From: Sorangium cellulosum So0157-2 | GTDB lineage: Bacteria; Myxococcota_A; Polyangia; Polyangiales; Polyangiaceae | Direction of reading: 5' to 3' | DNA length: 64,000 nt | Assembly (NCBI RefSeq): GCF_000418325.1 | Contig: NC_021658.1 | Location: 9,438,001-9,502,000, forward strand | In this document: in pieces, positions 44,173-53,376 of the stretch | Layout: every line of letters begins with the position of its first letter | How positions within the stretch are numbered: position 1 is the first letter of the stretch | Made by a program: the position numbers and the translations under genes | The notes under the pieces: generated by a model | Told to the model about the DNA's origin: nothing | What the model saw: the letters and a program-made list of their open reading frames with translations, nothing else | The model's database searches: none

Positions 44173-45246
44173 ATGACCAACGCTCTCTCTCTCGACACCT
44201 ACCGGCTGCTCGGGCGCTCGGGCCTGCGCGTCTCCCCGCTGGCGCTCGGCGCGATGACGTTCGGCGACGACTGGGGGTGGGGCAGCGACCGCGACGAGTC
44301 GCGGCGCATCTTCGACGCCTACGTCGATCGCGGCGGGAACTTCATCGACACGGCCAACAAGTACACGAACGGCACGTCCGAACGGCTGGTCGGCGAGTTC
44401 GCCGGCGACCGGCGAGAGCGCCTGGTGCTGGCCACCAAGTACACGCTCAGCATGCGGCCGGGAGATCCCAACGCGAGCGGCAATCACCGCAAGAACATGG
44501 TGCGCTCGGTCGAGGCGAGCCTGGGGCGGCTCGCGACCGATACCATCGACATCCTGTACCTGCACGCGTGGGACGGGACGACGCCCGTGGACGAGGTCCT
44601 GCGCGCGATGGACGATCTCGTCCGGTCGGGGAAGGTGGTCTATGTCGCCATCTCCGACGCGCCGGCCTGGCAGGTCTCCCGCATGCAGGCCATCGCGGAT
44701 CTGCGCGGGTGGGCGCCGCTCATCGCGCTGCAGATCGAGTACAGCCTCATCCAGCGCACCGTCGAGCGGGAGCTCATCCCGATGGCGCAGGAGATGGGCC
44801 TCGGGGTCGTCCCGTGGTCGCCGCTCGGCAGCGGCGTGCTGACCGGGAAGTACTCGAAGGCCGATCTGGCCGCGGGCGACGGCGCGGCGGACCCGGCCGG
44901 CACGCGGAGGAACATCGCCGCCGCCAACGGCGCGCTCACCGAGCGGAGCCTCGCCATCGCCGAGGTGGTGAAAGCGGTCGCGGCCGAGAGCGGCAAGACG
45001 CCGTCGCAGATCGCGATCGCCTGGACGCTGCTGAATCCGGCGGTGACCGCGCCGATCCTGGGCGCGCGGACCCTGAAGCAGCTCGAGGACAACCTGGGCG
45101 CCCTCGACGTGCGGCTGACGGACGACCAGCGCGCCCGGCTCGACCGGGCCAGCGCCGTCGAGCTCGGCTTCCCGCACGATTTTCTGGCGCGGCCGCTGAC
45201 CCGCAGCGTCGTGTCTGGCGACGTGAAGATCGCCGCGCGGCGCTGA
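44173..45246 (+). CDS. Aldo/keto reductase
   Basis: The 357-residue NADPH-dependent carbonyl reductase has a complete catalytic tetrad: Asp and Tyr in NFIDTANKYTNG, Lys in LVLATKYT and His in ILYLHAWDG. Family strand motifs YRLLGRSGLRVSPLALGAMTFG and QIAIAWTLLNPAVTAPILGART mark the AKR11/YghZ-like group. It is probably a cytoplasmic detoxifying reductase. The ATG at 44173 is used because a much longer upstream frame crosses the LysR gene. Its divergent neighbour is a likely regulator. Confidence 0.92.
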   Translation: MTNALSLDTYRLLGRSGLRVSPLALGAMTFGDDWGWGSDRDESRRIFDAYVDRGGNFIDTANKYTNGTSERLVGEFAGDRRERLVLATKYTLSMRPGDPNASGNHRKNMVRSVEASLGRLATDTIDILYLHAWDGTTPVDEVLRAMDDLVRSGKVVYVAISDAPAWQVSRMQAIADLRGWAPLIALQIEYSLIQRTVERELIPMAQEMGLGVVPWSPLGSGVLTGKYSKADLAAGDGAADPAGTRRNIAAANGALTERSLAIAEVVKAVAAESGKTPSQIAIAWTLLNPAVTAPILGARTLKQLEDNLGALDVRLTDDQRARLDRASAVELGFPHDFLARPLTRSVVSGDVKIAARR

Positions 45247-45285
45247 CGACAGGGCGCGCCCGACGCAGGCGCAGCGTTCGAGGTG

Positions 45286-46188
45286 TTACAGCGGCCGATC
45301 CTTCGCCGCCGCCTCGAGCCAGTCCGCGCACGCGCCGTCCTCGGCGGGCGGCACCACGCCCTTCAGGAGATACCACGCCTCCCGGTGCTGCGCGCGGGCG
45401 CCGGGCTCCACGCGCTGGAGCGGGCCGAGCGACTCCACCTCGAGCATGTCCTGGTTCGTGAAGGTCTCGAAGTTGACCCCCATGTCCGGGTACGTGGCGC
45501 CCTCGACGAACGGGAACCGCTTCAGGAACACGTTCCCGTGGTTCGCGTACGCCGCGTAGCCCTGGCTCACGAGCATCCCCACCTTCTGCGGGCCCTGGCC
45601 GGCGACCTGCCGCAGGCGGAGCACGCGCTTGCCCCAGGTCCACCGGGGATCGGTCATGTCGCTATACGGCCACAGCACGAGCGGCCGCGCCGGCAAGACG
45701 CGCTCGGGGTGCGGGAAGAACGGCGCCTGCGGGAACAGGCACTCTCCGCCGCCCGCCATCACGGTGAGCGCCCAGGGCGTGAACTCGACCGCATAGGCGC
45801 CGTGGTTCTCGATCGCGTGATCGAGGACGAACCTGCCCGCCGCGGCGTCGGCCGTGATGCGGATCTCCTTCTGCATCCCGTGCTTGTCCGGAGCGGACCG
45901 GAACACGTGCGCGCCGTTCTCCTCCCGGTGCTCGACCGGATCGTTGTCCGGCTGCAGCGTCCGCTGCTCGTCCTCCGGGCCGATCCAGAGCCGGTGGCCG
46001 CCGTAGAACCTGTACTGCGTCCCGCCGGTCGCGCCCTGATCCTCGGGGATCTCGGACAGCTCGTTCGGGCCGCCGATGACGCCATAGCGGATGATCCGCG
46101 GGCCGATGTCGAGCGTGACGACGACCTCCGTGTCGCCGCAGACGATGCGCGCGGCGCGCTTCCAACCGCCGTAGGGGATGATCTCCAT
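45286..46188 (-). CDS. DUF4380-like protein
   Basis: The 300-residue protein begins MEIIPYGGWKRAARIVCGDTEVVVTLDIGPRIIRYG, a pattern of the DUF4380 family, whose fold resembles galactose mutarotase beta-sandwiches. Conserved features include GGHRLWIGPEDEQRTLQPDN, HAIENHGAYAVEFTPWALTVM and VNFETFTNQDMLEVESLGPL, giving several acid/His pairs for sugar binding. No signal peptide is visible. Role inferred only as sugar binding or isomerisation; activity is unproven. It is convergent with the aldo/keto reductase gene. Confidence 0.75.
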   Translation of the reverse strand: MEIIPYGGWKRAARIVCGDTEVVVTLDIGPRIIRYGVIGGPNELSEIPEDQGATGGTQYRFYGGHRLWIGPEDEQRTLQPDNDPVEHREENGAHVFRSAPDKHGMQKEIRITADAAAGRFVLDHAIENHGAYAVEFTPWALTVMAGGGECLFPQAPFFPHPERVLPARPLVLWPYSDMTDPRWTWGKRVLRLRQVAGQGPQKVGMLVSQGYAAYANHGNVFLKRFPFVEGATYPDMGVNFETFTNQDMLEVESLGPLQRVEPGARAQHREAWYLLKGVVPPAEDGACADWLEAAAKDRPL

Positions 46189-46335
46189 GATCGCGCTCGT
46201 ACCGCAGAACGGGAGCGCGGTTCAACCCCGACCGCCGGGCGCGCTCGCGGAGCGGGGGACGCCGGCGCCGGTCGCGCAGGGCGGCGGGCGCCCTGGGCGG
46301 CCTCGCGGCGACGCGCTCTCACGCGCTCACGTCGC

Positions 46336-47517
46336 TCACGTCTGGCCGTCGGCGAAGCGCTCCGGAGGGGCGAAGTCGGCCGGACGGCCGCCGAGACCGA
46401 CCGCGATGGCGCGCTGCCAGTAGCGGCCGCCGAGGTCGAGCGCGAGGTCCTGAAGCGACGGCAGCGCGTGCGCGCGGCTCGAGGCGGCGGCGACGGCGCG
46501 GAGCAGCGGCACGGCGAGGAGCGGGCTCTGCCGAGCGAGGCCGAGCTGCTCGGCGAGCGCCTCCCCGAGCACGGCGCGGGAGACGCCGCAGAAGACGGCC
46601 ATGACCCGCTCGGCGCGCCGGCGCTCGCTGTCGCTCCGCGCGCTGCGGATGCCGTGGGTGACCAGCGCGTCGACGAGCATGCGCGAGTCGTCGTCCGGCG
46701 CGCCCTGCGTGGCGAAGATCATCTCGATCAGGCGCCTCGCCTCGGCGTAGGACCCGGGGATGAGCTCCGGCTCGACGCCGCTGACGTAGGCCGCGTAGCG
46801 CCAGAGGTGGACGAGATCCTCCCGCTGGTCGGGCGGGACGTGGTAGCCGAGCTTGTCGAGGCCGTCGAGCACCTCGACCGAGAAGAGCAGCGCCGTAGCG
46901 GCCATGTCGTGCTGGTTGATCGGCTCGCCCCACAGCGAGGTCTGCCACCGGCCGCTCGCGCGGATGAGGCGCCGCACCTGGGCGTGCATGATGCGCACCT
47001 TCACGGTGATGGCGAAGCCCTCGCCGGCGCGGCGCATGCCGTTCGCCTGGCTGACGGCGTAGACGAAGCGGCTCGTCTCGCCGAGGCGGCGCCCGGCCTG
47101 CTCGCGGAGCCTCCCCGAGAAGACGAGCGGCTTGTTCCCGCCGGGCGAGGCGTAGCCGCGGACGAGCGACTGCATCGCGAGCAGGACGGCGCCGAGCACG
47201 CCCGTGCGCAGGAACGCGGCCCCGCCGCGGTTCACGGCGTCCCAGTCCACCCAGACGGGGACGTGATCGACCGCGGCGAAGAGCGCCCGCAGCTCGGCCG
47301 GAGCGTCGTTCGCGACGTGGTCGATGCCGCGCGCGAGGGCGGCCTCGAGGAGGCGGAAGCCCTGGCCCGAGGGCATCGACGCGAACGCCTCCACGACGGC
47401 GTCGGCCGCGGGATCGACGCGGAGCAGGAAGGGGGCGAGCCGATCGAGCCGATCGCCGAAGCGACGGCGGGCGTCCGCGGTTTCGTAGAACCGGGCAGGG
47501 ATCGTCGCGTTCTTCAT
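46336..47517 (-). CDS. MpaB/Lcp-family oxygenase-like protein
   Basis: This 393-residue protein fits the MpaB/latex-clearing-protein family (PF09995), all-helical haem proteins that cleave double bonds or modify lipids. It contains FLRTGVLGAVLLAMQSLVRGYASPGGNKPL, a region RIMHAQVRRLIRASGRW and the family-typical INQHDMAATALLFSVEVLDGL, with the His residues expected near haem. No signal peptide is seen, unlike secreted Lcp. Substrate is unknown. The start MKNATIPARFYET is supported by length. It is a single gene downstream of a spacer holding only a doubtful small frame. Confidence 0.82.
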   Translation of the reverse strand: MKNATIPARFYETADARRRFGDRLDRLAPFLLRVDPAADAVVEAFASMPSGQGFRLLEAALARGIDHVANDAPAELRALFAAVDHVPVWVDWDAVNRGGAAFLRTGVLGAVLLAMQSLVRGYASPGGNKPLVFSGRLREQAGRRLGETSRFVYAVSQANGMRRAGEGFAITVKVRIMHAQVRRLIRASGRWQTSLWGEPINQHDMAATALLFSVEVLDGLDKLGYHVPPDQREDLVHLWRYAAYVSGVEPELIPGSYAEARRLIEMIFATQGAPDDDSRMLVDALVTHGIRSARSDSERRRAERVMAVFCGVSRAVLGEALAEQLGLARQSPLLAVPLLRAVAAASSRAHALPSLQDLALDLGGRYWQRAIAVGLGGRPADFAPPERFADGQT

Positions 47518-47591
47518 GAGGGTGGAGTCGAGTTCCTTGGCACATGGCCGAGTTCGCGCAACGCGGAGGCCGCCCGCCTGGTAGGCTCACG

Positions 47592-47759
47592 TCACGCGCG
47601 CAGGAGCCACCGCGCCCCGAGGCCGATCGACAGCGCCGACGCGGCGAGGCGGAGCCTCTCGGCGGGCGCGATCTCGCCGGCGGACGAGGGGCGCGCCGCA
47701 GGGGCGCGCCGCGCGGCGCGCGCCATGGCCCAGGGCATGAGCGCGGTAATGCCGGCCAC
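47592..47759 (-). CDS. Possible small membrane protein (doubtful)
   Basis: A frame read from a GTG codes about 55 residues with two hydrophobic stretches (VAGITALMPWAMA and LAASALSIGLGARWLL) separated by a basic, Pro-rich loop. It begins 25 bp after the lipoprotein stop on the same strand, which would fit an operon. No family is recognised and the start is uncertain; it may be a chance frame. Confidence 0.25.
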   Translation of the reverse strand: MAGITALMPWAMARAARRAPAARPSSAGEIAPAERLRLAASALSIGLGARWLLRA

Positions 47760-47784
47760 GGCGAGCGAGCTGCCGGACGCGACG

Positions 47785-48507
47785 TCAGCACTCGCACTCG
47801 TCCCCGCCCACAGCGGACCCGGCGGCGAACGTGATATCGTAAGGGTAGGCCGCCTCGGGGGGACCATAGACGCGGAGGAGGAGATCGTCCGCCGCGTCCG
47901 GCCCGCCGCCGTCGAGCCACACCCGTCCGTGATCGCTCTGCCCAGATCCGATGAGCTCCATCGTGGCCGCGCTGTAGACCTCCACGATCACCGTGTTCTC
48001 AGGGCCGGGCGGCGGAGTGTACTGCTCGCACGCTGCGCCGCACAGCTCCGCCCCGGCGGCCAGGACCCGGAGACTCCAGTCGACCTCTTCGAGCCCGATC
48101 GTGGTATCGAGCAGGTACCAGTCCTCGTCGCCCGAACAGAGGACGAAATCGATCCTCGAGAACCACGTGTCGCCCTCTCGGTAGGCGAGCGGCGCCGCGG
48201 AGGCGGGCGCGTCGTTCTCCTCGTAGGCGTCGTTCACGCAGGCGGGCGATCCGCCGCTCCCGGTCTCCGAGTCGCGTCCACCGGCGCCGCTGCCGCTGCC
48301 GGCGCTGCTGCCGCTGGTACTACCGACGCTGCTGCTGCTGCTGCTGCTGCCGCCGCCGCCGCCACCAGCGCCGCCAGCGCCGCCAGCGCCGCCAGCGCCG
48401 GGACCCAGATCATCGTCCGACCGCGGCAAGCAAGACGTCGCTCCGAGCCACGAGAGGCCGAGCGCAGCGAAACCCATCAGACGAATCGAGCTACGGATGA
48501 GCGACAT
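47785..48507 (-). CDS. Lipoprotein with Ser/Gly-rich linker
   Basis: This 240-residue exported protein starts MSLIRSSIRLMGFAALGLSWLGATSC. The mature protein opens with Gly-Ala-Gly-Gly and poly-Ser runs encoded by triplet repeats. The remaining 150 residues look like a bacterial pre-peptidase C-terminal (PPC) beta-sandwich: NDAYEENDAPASAAPLAYREGDTWF, then CSGDEDWYLLDT, a pattern marking that domain, and YPYDITFAAG. The function is probably surface binding. The ATG at 48507 is chosen for the signal peptide. Confidence 0.78.
   Translation of the reverse strand: MSLIRSSIRLMGFAALGLSWLGATSCLPRSDDDLGPGAGGAGGAGGAGGGGGGSSSSSSSVGSTSGSSAGSGSGAGGRDSETGSGGSPACVNDAYEENDAPASAAPLAYREGDTWFSRIDFVLCSGDEDWYLLDTTIGLEEVDWSLRVLAAGAELCGAACEQYTPPPGPENTVIVEVYSAATMELIGSGQSDHGRVWLDGGGPDAADDLLLRVYGPPEAAYPYDITFAAGSAVGGDECEC
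48328..48399. repeat. Triplet and 9-bp repeats in a lipoprotein linker
   Basis: A GCT/CTG run is followed by CCG triplets and by AGCGCCGCC units. On the coding strand these give a poly-Ser tract and Gly-Ala-Gly-Gly units. Unit number may vary between strains without breaking the frame. Confidence 0.75.
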
Positions 48508-48697
48508 AGAAAGAGCTCCACGGAGTACAGGTTCGTTGCTTCCGTCACACCACCGACCGACCGGCCCGCGCCGTCCGCACCTGTCGAGTGCCTTCACCTC
48601 CCCCGGGCTGCTGGGCCCCGTCCTGGGACAGAACGCCGAGCGATGGCTCGGCACCTGCCTGCGACGAACGTCAACCCTCGGATCACCGCTCACGACC

Positions 48698-50031
48698 TCA
48701 GGGCCCGAACTTCACGAGAAACGAATCCAAGCCCTGCTTCGACGGCGGGTTCACGAGCGGCCCCGTGCCAAAGTCGATCGTGCCCAGGAACGGGCCGGCG
48801 GCGAGCACGCTGCCGGTCGCGTCGATGGCGGTGGAATAGCCGTACTGTCGCCCCCTGTCGCCGGTGTGCTTGGCCCAGCGCGCCGCGCCCGTCGCGTCGA
48901 GCTTCGCGGCGAAGACATCGCCGTAGGTGCAGTCCATGAGGCCCGTGCCCAGATCGACATCGCCGTACAGCAAGCCCGTGATGGCGATGTCGCCTTCCAC
49001 GTTCGCCGCGACGTCCAGCGCCGTCTGGGGCCCGTGCTCCCCGAAGCGCTTGGCCCACAGGAGCTCGCCCGCGGGGCCGAATTTGGTCACGAACATGTTG
49101 CCGCCCCACGTGACCGAGCCGGGCTCGAGAAAATCGAACCCGCCCGCGCTCACCAGAGGGCCTCCGCCGAAATCCACGCTCCCGAGGAACGTCCCGCCGA
49201 TCACCACGGCTCCAGAGCCGTCGATCGCGACGCCGTACGCCCTCTGGAGCGCGTCGTCGCCGAAGCGCTTGCTCCAGAGGTGCGCCCCGGCGCCGTCGAG
49301 CTTCGCCACGAAGACGTCCTCGCCGCCGGCGGAGGTCAGCGGCCCGCCGCCGAGGTCGATCGTCTTGATGTCGCCGTACCCGAAGCTCCCGGCGAGGACG
49401 ACGTTGCCCGTCGCATCGAGCGCGACGTCGTGCATCTCCGTGGCGCCGAGCTGCTTGACCCAGAGGCAATGCCCCGCTGGGTCGAATCTCGCGATGTACG
49501 AGTCGTCCACCGCGGCGCTGGTCAGCGAGCGCCCGCAGAGGCTGATCTGGCCCGTGAAGCTCGCCGCCACGACCACGCTCCCGGCTGCGTCCACGGCGAT
49601 GCGATCCCATAACACATAGGATCCTGCGCCGCTTCGAGCCGACCAGACGTGTTCGCCGTCTGCCGTGAAGACGGCCACGAAGGCATCGAGCGATCCCCCC
49701 TGCGCCACGAGCGGACCGCCTCCGAGATCGATGCTGCTCTGGCTGGTGCGTCCCGTCATGGCGATGAGCCCCGCTGGATTGACGGCGACATCCTGCACCA
49801 AGCCCGCGTCGAAGAGCCTCTTGTGCCAGAGGAGCTGTCCTTCCCCGTCGAATTTCGCGAGGCTGACGTCCTGACGGCCCTCGGTCGAGAGCGGGCCATC
49901 GCCGAGGTCGACGCCATCGGCGACGTCGGTCGCGAGGACGACGTGGCCCGCCCCGTCCACCGCGACGCGGCCCCCGGAGACGCTGGCCTGGCGTAGCGTC
50001 GAGCCGAAGTGCAGGCTCCAGAGGGAACCGG
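48698..50031 (-). pseudogene. Beta-propeller repeat protein, 5' end lost
   Basis: From 49960 a GTG can give 420 residues with seven units of about 50 residues, each ending like VDFGGGPLVSAG and containing FVAKxDGxGxHLWSKRFGD and VAVDxxGNVVLAG. The same pattern continues upstream of that GTG as SLWSLHFGSTLRQASVSGGR to about 50031, where it stops abruptly. No signal peptide or start codon is found in that extension, and a stop lies further up. The gene is therefore probably truncated at its 5' end by a rearrangement; an internally started product is possible. Intact relatives are usually secreted lipoproteins or kinase-fused receptors. Confidence 0.65.
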
Positions 50032-50034
50032 GCA

Positions 50035-50118
50035 GTGCTCGACGACCTCGCCAACGCCGGCTTCCGCGTCAGCGCGCTCCTCGTGACAGAGGCGCTGCGG
50101 CAGGTCGGCGAAGAGTAG
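50035..50118 (+). pseudogene. C-terminal remnant of a DUF3368/PIN-domain toxin gene
   Basis: The plus strand reads VLDDLANAGFRVSALLVTEALRQVGEE-stop. This matches the usual C-terminus of DUF3368 (PIN-like, toxin-associated) proteins, of the type LLDxLxxAGFRxSxxLxxEVLRxAGE. Upstream of it the antisense beta-propeller gene begins within a few bases, so about three quarters of the gene is missing. No antitoxin is nearby. Confidence 0.55.
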
Positions 50119-50436
50119 GTTCTGCCCGGCCACCGAGATCAAGCGCCGGAGATCGGACGGCGCTGCGTCCGTCGGGGGGTCGGGCGGTCGACCGCTCATC
50201 GGGCTCCAGGCCCCGCTGGAGCGCGACCGTGGCCGCGCGCCCTGTCCGTGATGTCAGCTCAGCCGGCCGGCAAGCGTCTGCAAGTCGCCTCCCAGCCCCC
50301 CGTGCTCCCCGCCATCTCGCTCACCCGTCGGTCCCATCCACCGCCCCGCCCGGTCGGCACCGCGCCGGCCGACCCCTCGGCGCTGCCCCCCTGCCGATTC
50401 CATGACGACCCCGGGAGGCTCCCCGCAATTCTATGC
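50119..50436. other. Gene-free spacer within the broken-gene region
   Basis: Nothing recognisable apart from open frames without domains. It separates the PIN remnant from the sigma-factor fragment. Confidence 0.45.
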
Positions 50437-50679
50437 ATGAGCCCTCTTTCTCCGCCCCCTCCGCCCCCTCCGCCCGCTCTCCCCCCTCCGCCCCCCGACC
50501 TCGTCCAGCACAGCACCTGGGCATCGATGCACGCGACCGCCGTTCACGTCCTCCCGGGGATGCTCCGGTACCTCGGGGTCGCCCAGGGCGACATCGACGA
50601 CCTCTCCCAGGAGGTCCTGCTCGGCGCCTACATCAGCCTCCCCCGGTACGACCCCCACTATCCCGCCGGCGCGTACGGC
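50437..50679 (+). pseudogene. N-terminal half of a sigma-70-family factor
   Basis: From the ATG at 50437 a Pro-rich lead (SPPPPPPPPALPPPPP) precedes a region-2-like segment MLRYLGVAQGDIDDLSQEVLLGAYISLPRYDP, whose DIDDLSQEVLLGAY matches the sigma region 2.2 core. After HYPAGAYG the sequence is the complement of a lipoprotein gene, and no region 4 appears. The gene is therefore cut in the middle of region 2. Confidence 0.55.
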
Positions 50680-50712
50680 GCGCCCTTCCCGCCGCCGTCC
50701 TCCGCGTCGCCT

Positions 50713-50919
50713 CTGCACGACCTCGTCTTCGCCGCCGTGCCCGTCTCCATCGCCGCCGCCGCTGCCGCCGCTGCCGCCGCTGCTGCCGCTGCCGGCTCCG
50801 CCTTCTCCCGCCGCATCGCCGCCGGCGTTATCGCCGCGAATGGGATCGAGCGGAATCCTGTCGCATGCCGCCATAAGCACGCTGAGCGCGACGCATCCAG
50901 GTACGATGAGCTGTTTCAA
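50713..50919 (-). pseudogene. N-terminal part of a lipoprotein gene
   Basis: Read leftward from a TTG at 50919, the sequence gives MKQLIVPGCVALSVLMAAC with a good lipobox, then DRIPLDPIRGDNAGGD and a Gly/Ser linker. After about 69 residues it becomes the complement of the sigma-factor fragment. The linker style matches other lipoproteins in the window. The gene has lost its 3' part at the same junction where the sigma gene lost its own. Confidence 0.55.
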
Positions 50920-50992
50920 GGAGCACTCTCCGATCTCGGCTGAAGACTTGCGCGGACCGCTCCTAAAGATGGCCGCCTGCCGCGCCGGCGGC

Positions 50993-52021
50993 TCACCGCT
51001 CGACGACGACGCCGAGCGAGAACGACGCGAGCGGGCCGAAGGTCGATGTCACCCGTCCCACGAAGCGGATATCGACAGGGGGGATCGCCGCGCCGCCGAG
51101 CGCGCCCGCCGTGAGAACCAGGGAGTCGATGAGCCGGAGGCGCGCCTCGCCTCGCCCGTAGACGAGGGTGGTGATCGTGGACTCGTCGCTGTCGAGGTAG
51201 GGCGGCCTCGCCTCGCCCGACGCGCTCACGTGGGCGAGGCCCACGCCAGGCGACAGGACGAGCCCGAAACGGCCCGTCCTCGCGACGGGCGCGAGGACGA
51301 GCTCGGCGCCGAGGAGCGTGGAGCGAAAGCGGACCTCGCCCTCCGGCGCGTCGATCGTCGGGCCGACGAGCGGCAGGTCCGCGAGGAGCCCGACGCCGAC
51401 CCGGGCCGAAGGCCAGATCCGGAGCGAGGCATCGAGCGCCAGCGACACGCCCGGCGTCTGCCACCCCACGGCCACCGCGACGCCCACATCGACGAGCGCG
51501 GCCCTCCGCGCCGCGGGCACCGGGAACGCGGGCGCCGGAGGCCCCCACGCGCCGAGCGGCGGCCTCCGCCACGCGTCGCCGGGCCCCACGGGCACGGCCG
51601 GAGGCGCGACGGGCGCGGGCGGGAGCGGCGCCGGCGCGACGGCCGCCGGCGTCGCGCCGGCGGGGGCGTCGGCTGCCGACCGGAGCGCCCGCACCAGCTC
51701 CGCCGCGCGGAGCACCCGGGTGTCGAGCGGGCCGTCCGGCGCCACGCTCGCGACGAGATCCGCCCGGCCGCCCGACGCCGACCAGATCTCGATGGCCCCC
51801 TCGTCCCCCTCGGGGACGACGATGAGCAGCCCGCCGGGCGCGACCGCCGCCGGGCTCGCCTCCACCTGCACCGGCAAGCCCGCCGCTTCGAGCTCCTGCG
51901 AGAGCCGGTGCGCCAGCGCGCCGCGCGCACCGGCGACGACGGTGATCGGCGAGCGCTCGTCGGCGAAGCACGGCGCCGCGAGCGCCAGGGACGCCAAGAG
52001 CGCGACCAGCGCGCCGCCCAT
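50993..52021 (-). CDS. Exported protein with probable beta-barrel C-terminus
   Basis: The 342-residue protein starts MGGALVALLASLALAAPCFADERS, a clear signal peptide. The first 110 residues may form a small alpha/beta domain (ITVVAGARGALAHRLSQELEAAG, GGLLIVVPEGDEGAIEI). An Ala/Pro linker follows. The last 190 residues alternate polar and hydrophobic residues (ALVDVGVAVAVGWQTPGVSLALDASLRIW ... FGPLASFSLGVVVER) as in outer-membrane beta-barrels. It lies 77 bp downstream of the FecR-type anti-sigma gene and is probably the output or sensor of that module. The start is inferred from the signal peptide. Confidence 0.7.
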   Translation of the reverse strand: MGGALVALLASLALAAPCFADERSPITVVAGARGALAHRLSQELEAAGLPVQVEASPAAVAPGGLLIVVPEGDEGAIEIWSASGGRADLVASVAPDGPLDTRVLRAAELVRALRSAADAPAGATPAAVAPAPLPPAPVAPPAVPVGPGDAWRRPPLGAWGPPAPAFPVPAARRAALVDVGVAVAVGWQTPGVSLALDASLRIWPSARVGVGLLADLPLVGPTIDAPEGEVRFRSTLLGAELVLAPVARTGRFGLVLSPGVGLAHVSASGEARPPYLDSDESTITTLVYGRGEARLRLIDSLVLTAGALGGAAIPPVDIRFVGRVTSTFGPLASFSLGVVVER

Positions 52022-52098
52022 CGGGCGCGCCGCGGCGCGCGCTCCGGACCGGCTCCGCCGGCGCCCTCCCGACGCCCGTGACGCGCGCGGGCGCAGCG

Positions 52099-53376
52099 TC
52101 AATCGGCCCCGCCGGCGAGCGTCGCCGCGAGCCCGGCGTGGGCGCCGTTCGGGTAGGCCGCGAGGTAGCGCGCGGCGAGCTCGCGGGCGCGCGCGTGGAG
52201 CTTCAGGTTCGTCGCGCACTCGATGGAGCGGCCGAGCGCCTCCGGCGCGAGCGCGCCGCGCGGCCTCTCCGCGAGGTACACGGCGAACCAGCGCTCGGCC
52301 TCCGCCCAGGCGCCGCGCCCGTCGAACGCCATGCGGCCGAGGTGGTACGCCGCAACGGCGGCGGCGTCGCTCCCGGCGAACCGCGCTCGCGCCGTCTGGT
52401 AGAACCGGGCCGCGACGTCCGGCTTGCGCGCGAGCCGCGCCGCGGACCCGAGCTCGACAAGCTCCGCGCCGGCGGCGCGCTCGAGCACCGCGTCGATGCC
52501 GAGGAGCTCCACGTCCGCGAGCGCCTCGGCGAGCTTGCCCGCGGCGAGGTGCGCGCGCCAGCCCACGGCGGGGGCCGCGGCCGAGGGCGCCTCCACGCGG
52601 GCCGGCGGCGAAGGGGGCGCCGCCGGCGCGGGCGCGGCGGCGCTCGCGCTCGGGGGGAGGGCCGGCGGGTCAGCGGGCGGGCCCGCCTCGGGATCGGGCG
52701 CCGGAGGCGGCGCGGCGGCGCGGGGGGCCGCGCACGTCAGCCGGATCGACGCGGGCGCGGCGACGGCGCGCCCCGGCGGCTCCACGCAGGAGCCCAGGAC
52801 GCGCACGCGGCCGTCGCTCATCGAGACCGCGAGCTCCTCGGCCTCGGTGTCCCACGTGACGTCGAACTCGGTGCCGATCACGTGCACCTCGAACGGCCCT
52901 CCCGCCACCACCCACCGGGTGTCGTCGCGATGCACGACGCGCACGTGCAGCGATCCGCGCTCCAGGAGGACCCCCGCGCCGAGCGGGCCGACCTCGGTGA
53001 CACGGGCGCGCGTCCCCGGCGCGAGGTCCACGCGCGACCCGTCCGAGAAGTCGAGCCCGACGCGCGACGCGTCCGCGGCCACCCACCGGCCCACGACGCC
53101 GGGCGACCCGTCGACCCGGTAGGTCAACGGATCGCGCGGCCGGGACAGCGCGAAGAAGAAGAGGGCGGAAGCGGCGACGCACGCCGCGGCGAGCGCGAGG
53201 CCGAGCCGCCGCGGGGAGGGAGCCGCCCCTTCGCGCAGCGAGAGCGCCGCCTCTTTGCGGTAGATCGCCTGGAGCCGATCCGCCGCCCCGGGCCGCGCCA
53301 GCCGCTCGAGCGCGGCGTCCTGGTGCGCGGCGACCCGGCGCCCCAGGGCCGCGATGTCCTTGGTCCTCACGTCCAT
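52099..53376 (-). CDS. FecR-domain anti-sigma factor with TPR-like tail
   Basis: This 425-residue protein has a cytoplasmic head (about 1-55), one membrane helix (LGLALAAACVAASALFFFAL), a FecR domain (DFSDGSRVDLAPGTRARVTEVG, VLLERGSLHVRVVH, FEVHVIGTEFDVTW; about 80-200), a Pro/Ala linker and a tetratricopeptide-like tail (AARFYQTARARFAGSDAAAVAAYHLGRMAF, AERWFAVYLAERPRGALAPEALGRSIEC). FecR proteins transmit an outer signal to an ECF sigma factor. Its ATG overlaps the sigma-factor stop by 10 bp. The TPR tail suggests contact with a periplasmic partner, probably the downstream barrel-like protein. Confidence 0.85.
   Translation of the reverse strand: MDVRTKDIAALGRRVAAHQDAALERLARPGAADRLQAIYRKEAALSLREGAAPSPRRLGLALAAACVAASALFFFALSRPRDPLTYRVDGSPGVVGRWVAADASRVGLDFSDGSRVDLAPGTRARVTEVGPLGAGVLLERGSLHVRVVHRDDTRWVVAGGPFEVHVIGTEFDVTWDTEAEELAVSMSDGRVRVLGSCVEPPGRAVAAPASIRLTCAAPRAAAPPPAPDPEAGPPADPPALPPSASAAAPAPAAPPSPPARVEAPSAAAPAVGWRAHLAAGKLAEALADVELLGIDAVLERAAGAELVELGSAARLARKPDVAARFYQTARARFAGSDAAAVAAYHLGRMAFDGRGAWAEAERWFAVYLAERPRGALAPEALGRSIECATNLKLHARARELAARYLAAYPNGAHAGLAATLAGGAD

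Noticed and set aside
50248..50943. A single 231-residue protein spanning the sigma-like fragment
   Set aside because: Only the middle looks coding; the rest is poly-Ala and Pro that is better explained as the complement of a lipoprotein gene, with a junction between.
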